NCBI GenBank assembly: GCA_026125215.1
Contig: JAHCLN010000011.1
Span: 1 to 43,900, forward strand
Direction of reading: 5' to 3'
DNA: 43,900 nt
Source: Opitutaceae bacterium
Lineage (GTDB): Bacteria; Verrucomicrobiota; Verrucomicrobiia; Opitutales; Opitutaceae
Part shown: positions 28,929 to 37,347 of the stretch, in pieces
How positions within the stretch are numbered: the stretch's first letter is position 1
Layout of the letters: the number at the start of each line of letters is the position of its first letter
The notes under the pieces: generated by a model
Seen by the model: the letters and a program-made list of their open reading frames with translations, nothing else
Database searches by the model: none
Told to the model about the DNA's origin: nothing
Position numbers and translations under genes: made by a program

Positions 28929-29536
28929 GGGAAATGGTTTTGGGCCGCTTCGAGCACGGCCTGCCGGGCACGGCCGAGAAAGAGTTCGCGGCTTTCGCCT
29001 TCGCCCAGCCGGATCGGCGGGCCGGCATGCACCCCGGCGAGCAGCGGCACGGGCAGGAAATCGCCTTTCGGCAGGATGCGGTTCAGATTGTCGAGGTAGA
29101 CGGGCACGAGGGGAATCGTCGGCCGGGCGCGGGCGAGATGATACAAGCCCGCCTTGAATGGTTGAAGGGTGCCGTCCCGGCTGCGGGTGCCTTCAGGAAA
29201 GACGATGAGGGCATCGCCGGCATCCAGGGCGGCGAGCATGGGCTCAAGCGGGTTGTTGGCGACGGTGACGCGTTGGCGCTCGATCAGCACCGCGTGGAAG
29301 ACGCGTCGGGCCAGCCAACGCCGGAGCGGGCCGGCTTCCCAGTAATCCCGGCCGGCCACCGGCCGCACCTTGGCGCGCCATGGTCCGGGCAGCGCGGCCC
29401 AGATGATCGCGAAGTCGAGGTGGCTGGAGTGATTCGCAAACCAGATCGCGGGTCCCGGCGGCAGCGCAGCGGCCGGAAGCAGACGTGCACCGCAGACGGC
29501 GCGGAGACAACCGGCGAGAAGATCGGCGGCGGACAT
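28925..29536 (-). CDS. 1-acyl-glycerol-3-phosphate acyltransferase (PlsC family)
   Basis: Acyltransferase that adds the second acyl chain to make phosphatidic acid. The catalytic HX4D motif is NHSSHLD (~residue 33-39) and the acceptor-binding block is IVFPEGTRSRDG (~residues 105-115). About 203 residues, N-terminal hydrophobic segment. I chose ATG 29536; a TTG at 29548 is possible. First gene of the plsC-cdsA-ynbA-like-DedA-like operon, so the operon runs from acylation to headgroup transfer. Confidence 0.88.
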   Translation of the reverse strand: MSAADLLAGCLRAVCGARLLPAAALPPGPAIWFANHSSHLDFAIIWAALPGPWRAKVRPVAGRDYWEAGPLRRWLARRVFHAVLIERQRVTVANNPLEPMLAALDAGDALIVFPEGTRSRDGTLQPFKAGLYHLARARPTIPLVPVYLDNLNRILPKGDFLPVPLLAGVHAGPPIRLGEGESRELFLGRARQAVLEAAQNHFP

Positions 29537-29590
29537 CAAACAAGGCAAGGCGCCGGCCGGGCCGGCCTCAAGGTCAAAGCCGGCCGCCTA

Positions 29591-29625
29591 AAAACAGAGA
29601 ACCCGGGACCTTGCGGTCCCGGGTT
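29591..29625 (-). terminator. strong terminator reading leftwards out of the gene desert
   Basis: Stem of 11 bp (AACCCGGGACC 29600-29610; GGTCCCGGGTT 29615-29625) with a four-base loop; on the minus strand it is followed by CTCTGTTTTT. It ends something transcribed leftwards from 29.63-30.5 kb, where no gene is found. Confidence 0.75.
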
Positions 29626-30523
29626 CAAAGTGGGGGTGGGCGTTCGCCACGCGCTCTTTCCCTTCGGCACACCATTTGGCACTCTCGCTTTCGCGGGTTG
29701 GGTGCTCCCCGACGCTACTCAACGCGGCATGCGCTGATCTCGGTCTCATAGCGGGACCGTCCCGACCGTTTCCGGCTGGGATCTGTTGAGTGAGGCCTCT
29801 TCGCCCGGTTCGGTCACCTCCTGCCGGAGGCGGCTCGCCGGACGGGGTGCAGACACGCCTGCAATCCGTCATATCTCGCGTCGGCACCGTGACCGCAAGG
29901 ACGGCGCCAGCTTGTGGCTGGCCGTTGGCCCTGCGTTACGGGTCTGACCTCTTAACTCTCAGGTTGCGTTCGCTTTGCAGTAGGGTGATGCGGTTTTTCG
30001 CACCGCCCCATTGAGAAGGTTGACGGGCTTTGCCAGGCCCGCTCACTCCCCGCCGCCACGCCTCCCTTGCGCGCCCCGCCTCTTGCGAAGCCGGGCCTTT
30101 TGGCGGGGTTGTCCCGCCGGGATGCGCGACCGCGTTCTGGTCTGCGCAGTAGCAACCATAACCCTCTGGGTAACTGCGTCGGTCCGCGGGTCGAAACTCC
30201 CCGGGGACCTGACTCGGCTCAACCGCGGTTTCTAATCGCGTCTCGCCGCTCAGCTCCTGATTCGTGCTGAACTGGACCGGTCACGACACCGGCCAGAGGA
30301 GCTGGTGATATCTGCCTGCACCACGCGTTGCCACGTGGGAGGGGAGGGCGACACCAGCTGTCGCCGACCTTTCCCCGGTCACCCGGGATTATCCCAGTCG
30401 CGCTCGCCGCGAGCCGTTTCAGGCCGCTGCACTACGACTGTTCTATCAAGGAACGACGCCCAACATGCAGGCCGCCGCACGATTTGGAAGCAGTTGTTCT
30501 GCACAACTTCTGCACCGCGCGGA

Positions 30524-30567
30524 CCGGTGAATAAGTTGGGGATAATTTCATTCACCGGTTATTCACC
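30524..30567. promoter_or_regulatory. cluster of three DnaA-box-like 9-mers with inverted repeat
   Basis: TTATTCACC (minus, 30534-30526), TTATCCCCA (minus, 30544-30536) and TTATTCACC (plus, 30559-30567) each match TTWTNCACA at eight of nine positions within 44 bp. GGTGAAT (30526-30532) is also inverted against two direct ATTCACC copies. It lies 46 nt before hrpB. Could equally be a regulator's operator. Confidence 0.35.
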
Positions 30568-30612
30568 TCCGGCCTTGCCACCCGGCGCGGGAGCCGGACG
30601 CTGGTTCGCTCC

Positions 30613-33156
30613 ATGTCTGCCCGCGATCTGCCCATCTATGAACTGGAGTCCGCCGTTGTCGGCGCCCTGCGCGCGCCGGGCCGGCTGATCGTGCAGGCGC
30701 CGACCGGTTCGGGTAAATCCACGCAGATTCCGCAGATGCTGCTGCGACACGGCTTCCTCGACGGCGGCGAAGTCGTCGTGCTGCAGCCGCGGCGGCTGGC
30801 GGCCCGCCTGCTGGCCAAGCGCGTGGCCGAAGAGGTCGGAACAAAACTGGGCGAGGTGGTGGGTTATCAGATCCGGCTGGAGGCGAAGGTCAGCGCGCGG
30901 ACGCGGATCCGGTTTGTGACCGAGGGCATCCTGCTCCGGCAGATGTCGTTCGACGCGACCCTGCGCGGGGTGAACGTGCTGGTGTTCGACGAATTTCATG
31001 AACGCCATCTCTACGGCGACATCTCCCTGGCCCGCGCGCTGCAGATCCAGCGGACCAGCCGGCCCGACCTGAAGATCGTCGTGATGTCGGCGACGCTCGA
31101 TACCGCCGTGCTGCGGGATTATCTGGCGCCCTGCGAAGTGCTGACCTCCCAGGGACGGACCTTTCCGGTGCGCATCGAATATCTTCCGAAGAGCGTCAAC
31201 TTTGAGGCCGACCCCGTGTGGAGCGTGGCGGCGCGCGAATGCGAGCGCATCGCGGCGGCAACCACGGGCGACCTGCTCGTGTTTATGCCCGGTGCCTATG
31301 AGATCAGCCGCACCGTGCAGGAAGTGCAGGGGTCGCACGCCCTGCGCGGGTTTGCGTGCTTCCCGCTGCACGGCGAACTGCCGCCCGATCAACAGGACCG
31401 GGCCGTGGCCCGCTACGACACGCGCAAGATCATCGTCTCGACCAATGTGGCCGAAACCTCGCTGACCATCGACGGCGTGACCGTCGTCGTGGACTGCGGG
31501 CTGGCGCGGGTCGCCCGTTTCGACCCGCACCGCGGCATCAACACGCTGCTGATCGAGAAGATTTCCGCGGCCAGCGCCGACCAGCGCGCCGGTCGGGCCG
31601 GTCGCACCGCACCGGGCGTCTGCGTGCGCCTCTGGACGGAGCGGGAGCACACCCAGCGCGCACTGCAGGAACTGCCCGAGGTGAAGCGGCTCGATCTGGC
31701 GGAAGTGGTGCTGACGCTCAAAGCCAGCGGCATCGACGACGTGGCAAACTTCCCCTGGCTGGAGAAACCGGATCCGCGCGGGTTGGAGCGGGCGGAGACG
31801 CTGCTGGCGGATTTGGGCGCCTTGGGTGGGCCGGCCAGGGCGATCACCGATCTCGGCCGGCGGATGCTCAAGTTTCCCGTGCACCCGCGCTATGCCCGCA
31901 TGTTCCTGGCCGCCCAGGAAAGCGGCTGCGTGCGCTCTGTCGCACTGATGGCCGCGCTTACCCAAGGCAGAAATTTTCTTCTGCGCGGCGTGGATCGGCG
32001 CACCGAAGAGGCGCGGACGGATTTGTTCGGCGAAGAACATGAGAGCGACTTCTTCCTGCTCATGCGGGCGTGGCGCTATGCGGACAAGGCGAACTATGCC
32101 ATGGACGCCTGCCGCCGGCTGGGGATTCACGCGCAGGGCGCCCGGCAGGTCGGGCCGCTCTTCGAGCAGTTTCTGGCGATCGCGGAAAAGGAAGGCCTCG
32201 ACATCGCGGAGCGCCGCGTGGACGGCGGGGCCGTGCGCAAGTGCGTGCTGGCCGGGTTTTCGGACCAACTGGCCCGGCGGCTGGATCGCGGCACGTTGCG
32301 CTGCGACCTCGTGCACGGACGGCGCGGCCTGCTGGCGCGGGAGAGCTGCATCCAGCAGGCGGGCTTGCTCGTCGCCGCCGAGATCAGCGAGATCGAGGGT
32401 CGCGGCGGCGAGGTGAACGTGCTGCTTTCCCTGGCCACCGCCGTCGAGGAAGCGTGGCTGAAGGAGATTTTCCCGGACGATTACCGCGAGACGCGCGGGG
32501 TGGTTTACGACGAGGCCATGAAGCGCGTCGTCTCCCGCCGCGAGCGCCGTTTCCGCGACCTCGTGCTGGAGGCCAAGGCGGGCAGCGACGAGGCGCCGCT
32601 CAACGAGGCGGCGGCGTTGCTGACGCGAGAGGTTCTGGCCGGCCGGATCAAGCTGGAGGCGTGGGACGACACGGTGGAGCAATGGATCATCCGGGTGAAC
32701 CGCCTGGCCGAGTGGTTTCCCGAACTGGAGGTCAATTCGCTGACCGAGGCGGACCGGGCGACGCTCATCGAGCAGATCTGCTACGGCGAAATGAGCGCGC
32801 GCGACGTGAAGGACAAACCGGTCATGCCCGTGCTGCGCGACTGGCTCACGGCCGAGCAACTGGCCGTGATGGACGATTATCTGCCGGAGCGCCTCACCAT
32901 GGCCAACGGCCGGAAAGCCAAGCTGCGCTATGCGAAAGAAGGCCCGCCGATCCTCAGCGCACGCATCCAGGAACTCTACGGCGTGAACTCGACCTTTTCG
33001 CTCGGCCACGGCCGCGTGCCGGTCCGGATCGAGGTGCTGGCCCCCAATCACCGACCGATCCAGGTCACGGATGATCTGTCGAATTTCTGGCGCGAGCAGT
33101 ATCCGAAGATCAAAACCGAGCTTTCCCGCCGCTACCCCCGGCACGAATGGCGGTAG
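30613..33156 (+). CDS. hrpB: ATP-dependent RNA helicase HrpB
   Basis: DEAH-box-type helicase of 847 residues. Walker A APTGSGKSTQIP (~residue 30-41), motif Ia LQPRRLAAR, motif II DEFHERH (~125), motif III SAT, motif IV/V STNVAETSLTIDGV and motif VI QRAGRAGR (~330) are intact. Motif II is DEFH, not the DEAH of most relatives, and HrpB proteins often carry such variants. The C-terminal ~130 residues resemble the HrpB-specific domain. Cellular role poorly known; unlike HrpA it is not implicated in mRNA processing. Confidence 0.92.
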   Translation: MSARDLPIYELESAVVGALRAPGRLIVQAPTGSGKSTQIPQMLLRHGFLDGGEVVVLQPRRLAARLLAKRVAEEVGTKLGEVVGYQIRLEAKVSARTRIRFVTEGILLRQMSFDATLRGVNVLVFDEFHERHLYGDISLARALQIQRTSRPDLKIVVMSATLDTAVLRDYLAPCEVLTSQGRTFPVRIEYLPKSVNFEADPVWSVAARECERIAAATTGDLLVFMPGAYEISRTVQEVQGSHALRGFACFPLHGELPPDQQDRAVARYDTRKIIVSTNVAETSLTIDGVTVVVDCGLARVARFDPHRGINTLLIEKISAASADQRAGRAGRTAPGVCVRLWTEREHTQRALQELPEVKRLDLAEVVLTLKASGIDDVANFPWLEKPDPRGLERAETLLADLGALGGPARAITDLGRRMLKFPVHPRYARMFLAAQESGCVRSVALMAALTQGRNFLLRGVDRRTEEARTDLFGEEHESDFFLLMRAWRYADKANYAMDACRRLGIHAQGARQVGPLFEQFLAIAEKEGLDIAERRVDGGAVRKCVLAGFSDQLARRLDRGTLRCDLVHGRRGLLARESCIQQAGLLVAAEISEIEGRGGEVNVLLSLATAVEEAWLKEIFPDDYRETRGVVYDEAMKRVVSRRERRFRDLVLEAKAGSDEAPLNEAAALLTREVLAGRIKLEAWDDTVEQWIIRVNRLAEWFPELEVNSLTEADRATLIEQICYGEMSARDVKDKPVMPVLRDWLTAEQLAVMDDYLPERLTMANGRKAKLRYAKEGPPILSARIQELYGVNSTFSLGHGRVPVRIEVLAPNHRPIQVTDDLSNFWREQYPKIKTELSRRYPRHEWR

Positions 33157-33274
33157 GCCTGCCGGAGTTTTTGACATTTGGCCCCGGGCATGGGAGACCA
33201 TGCGGGCAATCAGCCACACCGCCGCCCGCCGGTGGTGGGAATGGCAGGCAAAGCAACCCTCAAAACCGATTCCC

Positions 33275-33649
33275 ATGCCAAAATCCAAAGCAACCTACAC
33301 GGATGGTTTCGTCATCCCGGTCCCCACCAAGAAACTGGCCGCTTACCGTCGGATTGCGCGCGCAGCCTCCCGCATCTGGTGCGAATACGGGGCGATCGAC
33401 TACAAGGAATGCGTCGGCGACGACCTGCAGGCGAAGTTCGGCGTGCCCTTCAAAAAGCTCGCGGGCGCGAAGTCGGGCGAGACGGTCGTCTTTTCCTGGA
33501 TCACCTACAAGTCCCGCGCGCACCGCGACCGCGTGAACGCCAAGATCATGAAAGACCCGCGCATCGCCGCCATGTGCGGGCCGAAGGATGCGCCCTTTGA
33601 TCCGCAGCGGATGGCTTACGGCGGGTTCAAGATTTTGGTTTCTTCCTGA
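33275..33649 (+). CDS. DUF1428 family protein (YbaA-like)
   Basis: Small 124-residue cytoplasmic protein of the DUF1428 family, dimeric alpha/beta fold, function unknown. Recognised by YTDGFVIPVPTKKLAAYR, the central GAIDYKECVGDD and the C-terminal DPQRMAYGGFK. The ATG at 33275 is used; the frame runs open upstream into hrpB. Bracketed by hrpB and, convergently, by a transporter gene with a 13-nt gap. Confidence 0.85.
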   Translation: MPKSKATYTDGFVIPVPTKKLAAYRRIARAASRIWCEYGAIDYKECVGDDLQAKFGVPFKKLAGAKSGETVVFSWITYKSRAHRDRVNAKIMKDPRIAAMCGPKDAPFDPQRMAYGGFKILVSS

Positions 33650-33662
33650 GCCGCCCGGCAGC

Positions 33663-34532
33663 TCAGGCCGCCGGCTCCGCGCCGGGTCGTTTTAACCAGA
33701 CGGCGAAGGCCGCGGCGGTGAAGAACATGATCAGGCTGTAGGCCACGGCGGGAATGGAGATGACGGCGCTGCCGAGCACGTTGAGCGCGATGAAGATCGC
33801 CAGCGTCCCGTTGTGGATGCCGATTTCCATCGCGATGGCGATGGCCTGGCGCCGGGGCAGGGCGATCGCGCGCGGCAGCAGATACCCGGCCGCGAGGCTC
33901 AGCACGTTGAAGAGCAGGCAAACGAGACCGACCGTCGCGAAGTAACCCGGCAGACGCGACCACTCCTGCACTACGGCGGCGGCGATCACGCCGGCGAGCA
34001 CCAGCACGGAAAACGCGCGCACGGGCCGGTCCATCCGGGCGGCAAAGCCCGGCGACTTGCGCCGGACGGTCATGCCGATCAACACGGGCACGAGGATAAT
34101 CACGGCGACCTCGATGACCTTCACAAATGGCGGCGGCACGTAGTTGCCCTCGCCCATGAAATGCAGCAGCGACAGATTGAGGACGATCGGCAGCGTGACG
34201 AGGCAGAGAATGCTGTTGGTGGCCGTAAGTGTGATGTTCAGCGCGACGTCGCCCTTGGCGAGGTGGCTGTAAATGTTGGCGGTGGCGCCGCCGGGCGAGG
34301 CGGCGAGCAGCATCAGGCCGACCGCCAGCTCCGGCGGCAGGCCGAAGAGCTTGGCGAGCACGAAGGCCGCGCCGGGCAGCAGGATGACCTGCACGCCAAG
34401 TCCGATGAAGACCGGCCGGGGCATCGTGGCGATGCGTCGAAAATCTTCGGTGGTGAGTCCGAGCCCGAGGCCGAGCATGACAATGCCGAGCGCGAGGGGA
34501 AGGAGCAGGTTGGTGAGCAGCGAAGCTTCCAT
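33663..34532 (-). CDS. bile acid:sodium symporter family transporter
   Basis: Multi-pass (about nine to ten TM) transporter of the SBF/BASS family, 289 aa. It has the family's crossed broken-helix motifs: LMLLAASPGGATANIYSHLAKGD (SPGG, Na+ site) near residue 75 and EIGIHNGTLAIFIA near residue 215. Substrate is likely an organic anion, not known. ATG at 34532 (MEASLLTNLLLPLALG) chosen over an upstream ATG at 34592 because it starts directly before TM1. Single gene, divergent from the sulfurtransferase. Confidence 0.88.
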   Translation of the reverse strand: MEASLLTNLLLPLALGIVMLGLGLGLTTEDFRRIATMPRPVFIGLGVQVILLPGAAFVLAKLFGLPPELAVGLMLLAASPGGATANIYSHLAKGDVALNITLTATNSILCLVTLPIVLNLSLLHFMGEGNYVPPPFVKVIEVAVIILVPVLIGMTVRRKSPGFAARMDRPVRAFSVLVLAGVIAAAVVQEWSRLPGYFATVGLVCLLFNVLSLAAGYLLPRAIALPRRQAIAIAMEIGIHNGTLAIFIALNVLGSAVISIPAVAYSLIMFFTAAAFAVWLKRPGAEPAA

Positions 34533-34663
34533 GGGGTTGCCGGGTGTGGGCTGGGGTGCGGCGAGTGAGGCGCAGATCGGGCGGTGCCGCAATTCCGGAA
34601 ATCGGCTCCGCGCGGCGGAATTTGCCGTGACCGCGTTCCGGCCGTCTGACTAGCGTGACGGGC

Positions 34664-35494
34664 ATGCTCATCGCCACCGAGGTTCTGCAGCGGCACCTTT
34701 CGGAGCCGGATTGGATCGTGTTCGATTGCCGGCACGATCTCATGGACCACGCGCGCGGGGCTCGGCTTTATGCGGAGAGCCATATTCCCGGCGCGTTTTT
34801 TGCGCCGGTGGAAACGGCGCTGTCGGGTGCGAAGACGGGCACGAACGGCCGGCATCCGCTGCCGGCGCCGGCGGACTTTGCCGCGTTCCTCAACCGCCAT
34901 GGCGTGACGGCAACGACCCGGATCGTGGCCTACGATGATGTCGGCGGCCAGTATGCCGCGCGGCTCTGGTGGCTGGCGCGCTGGATCGGGCACCCGAATG
35001 CCGCGGTGCTCGACGGTGGACTGCCCAAGTGGCTGGCGGAGGGCCGCCCGGTCACGTCGGCGCCGCCGGCCGTCCGACCGGCGGGCAGCGTGTCGGCGCA
35101 GGCGGACATGGATCGCGTCCGCACGGTTGCCGAGGTGCAGGCCATGGCCGGCCGCGGGCTGATGGTGGATGCGCGGTCGCCGGAGCGCTATCGCGGCGAA
35201 GTCGAACCCATCGACAGGGTCGCCGGCCGCATCCCCGGCGCGGTGAACCGTTTCTTCAAGCTCAACCTCAACGCCGACCTCACGCTTCGTCCTGCGGAAG
35301 AGTTGCGCGCTGAGTTTGTCCGCCTGCTCGCCGGCCGCGATCCGGCTGAGGTCGTCCATCAGTGCGGCTCGGGCATCACCGCCTGCGCCAACCTGCTCGC
35401 GATGGAGCACGCGGGACTGGCCGGTTCGCGGCTTTATGCCGGTTCGTGGAGCGAATGGATCGCCGATCCCGCCCGGCCGATCGAGCGGGGCTGA
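34664..35494 (+). CDS. thiosulfate / 3-mercaptopyruvate sulfurtransferase
   Basis: Two-rhodanese-domain enzyme of 276 aa; the N-terminal domain is inactive (structural) and the C-terminal domain carries the active-site Cys234 in HQCGSGITACAN. The CGSG(I/V)TA loop is the 3-mercaptopyruvate type (SseA-like) rather than CRKGV-type rhodaneses. The N-terminal rhodanese motif VFDCRHDLMD and the middle VDARSPERYRGE are typical. GTG 34655 would add three residues; ATG 34664 chosen. Confidence 0.9.
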   Translation: MLIATEVLQRHLSEPDWIVFDCRHDLMDHARGARLYAESHIPGAFFAPVETALSGAKTGTNGRHPLPAPADFAAFLNRHGVTATTRIVAYDDVGGQYAARLWWLARWIGHPNAAVLDGGLPKWLAEGRPVTSAPPAVRPAGSVSAQADMDRVRTVAEVQAMAGRGLMVDARSPERYRGEVEPIDRVAGRIPGAVNRFFKLNLNADLTLRPAEELRAEFVRLLAGRDPAEVVHQCGSGITACANLLAMEHAGLAGSRLYAGSWSEWIADPARPIERG

Positions 35495-35497
35495 GGC

Positions 35498-36424
35498 TTA
35501 CTTGAACTGGGCGACGAAGAGCGTGTTGAGTTCTTTGCCGGCGGCAATGGCCGCGACGCGGTAGGCGTCCGCGTCAATCTCCATCAGGTAGCCGCTCTTC
35601 GCCATCGATCTAAAAGTGCTGAAGTCAAAGAGACTGGTGTCGGCGCTCTTGGATTCGCTCGTCTTGGTGATCGTGCCCACGGTGTCCGCGAGGAGGACCG
35701 GGTTGACGCCGTCGAGCATGTAACTGCCCCAAGCACCCTTGGCGCTGAGCAGTTGAAAGCCGGCCCAAGGAATCTGCATTGAAGGGGCGATGCCGGCGGA
35801 GGCGTAGCTTTTGTGCAGGCCGCTCCGGGCGCTGCCATGCAGAACCGGGGCCTGGAAGCGGTAGGTCGGCACGACAACGACGGCGTTTTTCTCCTTCGCC
35901 ACCCGGGCGTAGCGCATCGCAATCCCCGGATCCCAGACGGCGATCGTGGCATGTTGCTGCACGGGCACGCCGGTCGGGGTTGAGACGAGGAAATCAAGAT
36001 CGCCGAAGCCGACGTTGATGCTCGCGATGGGCAGCCGGTGCGTTTTGTGCGGAGCCCACGGCTTGAGCCCGGCCACCACGGGGTGCGTCTGCACATCGGC
36101 ATAGGTTAGCACTTCGCAACCGGCGGCCTGGAGTTTGGCGACAAGGTCGGCCTGGAGTTCGTCGGCGATGAGTCGGCCAAGGTCAGGCGTGATACCGGGG
36201 TTGGCCGCGGTCACCTTGGCATGGGCGCCGCCCTTGCTTGCCTTGTGGACGCCGGCGATGAGGTTCTGGGCATAGACCGTGGGGATGAGCACCCGCGTGC
36301 CGCGTTGCAGCATGCGGAGGCCGTCGCCCTTGAGTTGCTTGCCGGGGTTGGAGAACACTGCCGCGGCGGTCGCCGCCAGCGGGGACGCACACAGGACGCA
36401 GACAAGGAGTAAGCGCAAGAACAT
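35498..36424 (-). CDS. secreted/periplasmic protein, unknown
   Basis: Unrecognised 308-residue protein with an N-terminal signal peptide (MFLRLLLVCVLCASPLAATA, likely cut after AAA). No lipobox at the cleavage site, no transmembrane segment after it. The body is mixed alpha/beta with a helical segment (IADELQADLVAKLQAAGCEV) and no catalytic motif I can name. The ATG at 36424 is used; upstream codons to 36487 lack signal-peptide character. Convergent with the sulfurtransferase gene, 3 nt apart. No functional link to neighbours visible. Confidence 0.7.
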   Translation of the reverse strand: MFLRLLLVCVLCASPLAATAAAVFSNPGKQLKGDGLRMLQRGTRVLIPTVYAQNLIAGVHKASKGGAHAKVTAANPGITPDLGRLIADELQADLVAKLQAAGCEVLTYADVQTHPVVAGLKPWAPHKTHRLPIASINVGFGDLDFLVSTPTGVPVQQHATIAVWDPGIAMRYARVAKEKNAVVVVPTYRFQAPVLHGSARSGLHKSYASAGIAPSMQIPWAGFQLLSAKGAWGSYMLDGVNPVLLADTVGTITKTSESKSADTSLFDFSTFRSMAKSGYLMEIDADAYRVAAIAAGKELNTLFVAQFK

Positions 36425-36584
36425 GGGATAGGTGGGCCGGCCGACCACCACGGTCGCACGGCCCGGGCACTCACGAAGCCGCCCCACGGCGGCGGGTCAA
36501 TCCGTCATCTGCCGGTTACGTAACAATGCGTAGTCGCGGCTACTTTGCTGCTGCATTTCGCCGGGCCGGAGGCAGACTGCCCCC

Positions 36585-37292
36585 ATGACCCTCAAACAGG
36601 TGATGGCGACGTTGGAGCGGAAGGGCAGCGACTCGATCAAGCGGATCCTCATGAAGCACGGCGCGCGCGAGCCGTTTTTTGGCGTGCGGATCGGCGACAT
36701 GAAGCCGATCGCGAAGCAGCTCAAAGGCCGGCAGGACCTCGCGCTGGAGCTTTATGCCACCGGCAACGGCGACGCCCAATATCTCGCCGGCATGATCGCC
36801 GACGGCCGGCAGATGACCAAGGCGCAGCTCGACGCTTGGGCGAAGACGGCGTCGTGGGACATGATCTCCGGCACCACCGTCCCGTGGGTGGCCTCGGAAC
36901 ATCCCGACGGCGCCGCCCTGGCCTTGAAATGGATTGCCGCGAAAAGCGATCAGACCGCGCGCGCCGGATGGAGTGCGCTCGCCGCGCTGGCCGCGACCCG
37001 GCCGGATGCGGAGTTGCCATTGAAAGAATTTGCCCGGTTGCTCGACCGTATGCCGCGCGATCTGCCCAAGGCGACCGACGGCGTGCGCTACACGATGAAC
37101 AATTTCATCATCGCGGTCGGCACCTACCTCGCGCCGCTCGGTGCCAAGGCCATCGCCACGGCCCGCGCCATCGGCGAGGTCCGCGTGGACATGGGCGGGA
37201 CCGCTTGCAAGGTGCCCGACGCGGAAAGCTACATCGTGAAGGCCCGCCGTGGCGCGGCCGTCGCGCCCAAGCGGAAGACCGTGCGGTGCTGA
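36585..37292 (+). CDS. DNA alkylation repair protein (AlkD-like)
   Basis: All-helical HEAT-repeat-like protein of 235 aa resembling AlkD/AlkC DNA glycosylases, which excise N3- and N7-alkylpurines. Supporting features are VRIGDMKPIAKQL near residue 35, the central SWDMISGTTVPW and the C-terminal RYTMNNFIIAVGTY followed by DMGGTACKVPDAESYI. The last motif is shared by a small subfamily of alkylation-repair-like proteins whose activity is not always shown, so the exact lesion is uncertain. It may be transcribed with the phytanoyl-CoA dioxygenase-like gene 55 nt downstream. Confidence 0.82.
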   Translation: MTLKQVMATLERKGSDSIKRILMKHGAREPFFGVRIGDMKPIAKQLKGRQDLALELYATGNGDAQYLAGMIADGRQMTKAQLDAWAKTASWDMISGTTVPWVASEHPDGAALALKWIAAKSDQTARAGWSALAALAATRPDAELPLKEFARLLDRMPRDLPKATDGVRYTMNNFIIAVGTYLAPLGAKAIATARAIGEVRVDMGGTACKVPDAESYIVKARRGAAVAPKRKTVRC

Positions 37293-37347
37293 GGATGACG
37301 CGTTCCGGGCTTGGCACCACCATCGCCGGGCGCATACCCATACGACC

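Larger units (their letters stand above)
29549..30612 (-). other. 1.06-kb gene-free, hairpin-rich region; probable structured RNA on the minus strand
   Basis: No plausible protein is encoded on either strand. The region is GC-rich and full of stable stems: GGCGACA/TGTCGCC (30347-30365), CCGGT/ACCGG (30277-30292), CGGGC/GCCCG (30024-30041), CCTCC/GGAGG with a GGCA loop (about 29817-29830) and a CGC-GAAA-GCG tetraloop (about 29687-29696). A minus-strand terminator closes the left end. TGGGCGT near the right end is complementary to ACGCCCA near the terminator, a possible closing helix. I looked for the RNase P core (GAGGAAAGTCC) and tmRNA features and found neither. Identity open; RNA on this strand is an inference. 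Confidence 0.5.

Noticed and set aside
29626-30523. RNase P RNA or tmRNA in the gene desert
   Set aside because: Neither the P4 core GAGGAAAGTCC nor a tag/TTCGA T-arm arrangement was found on either strand, so only an unassigned structured RNA is claimed.
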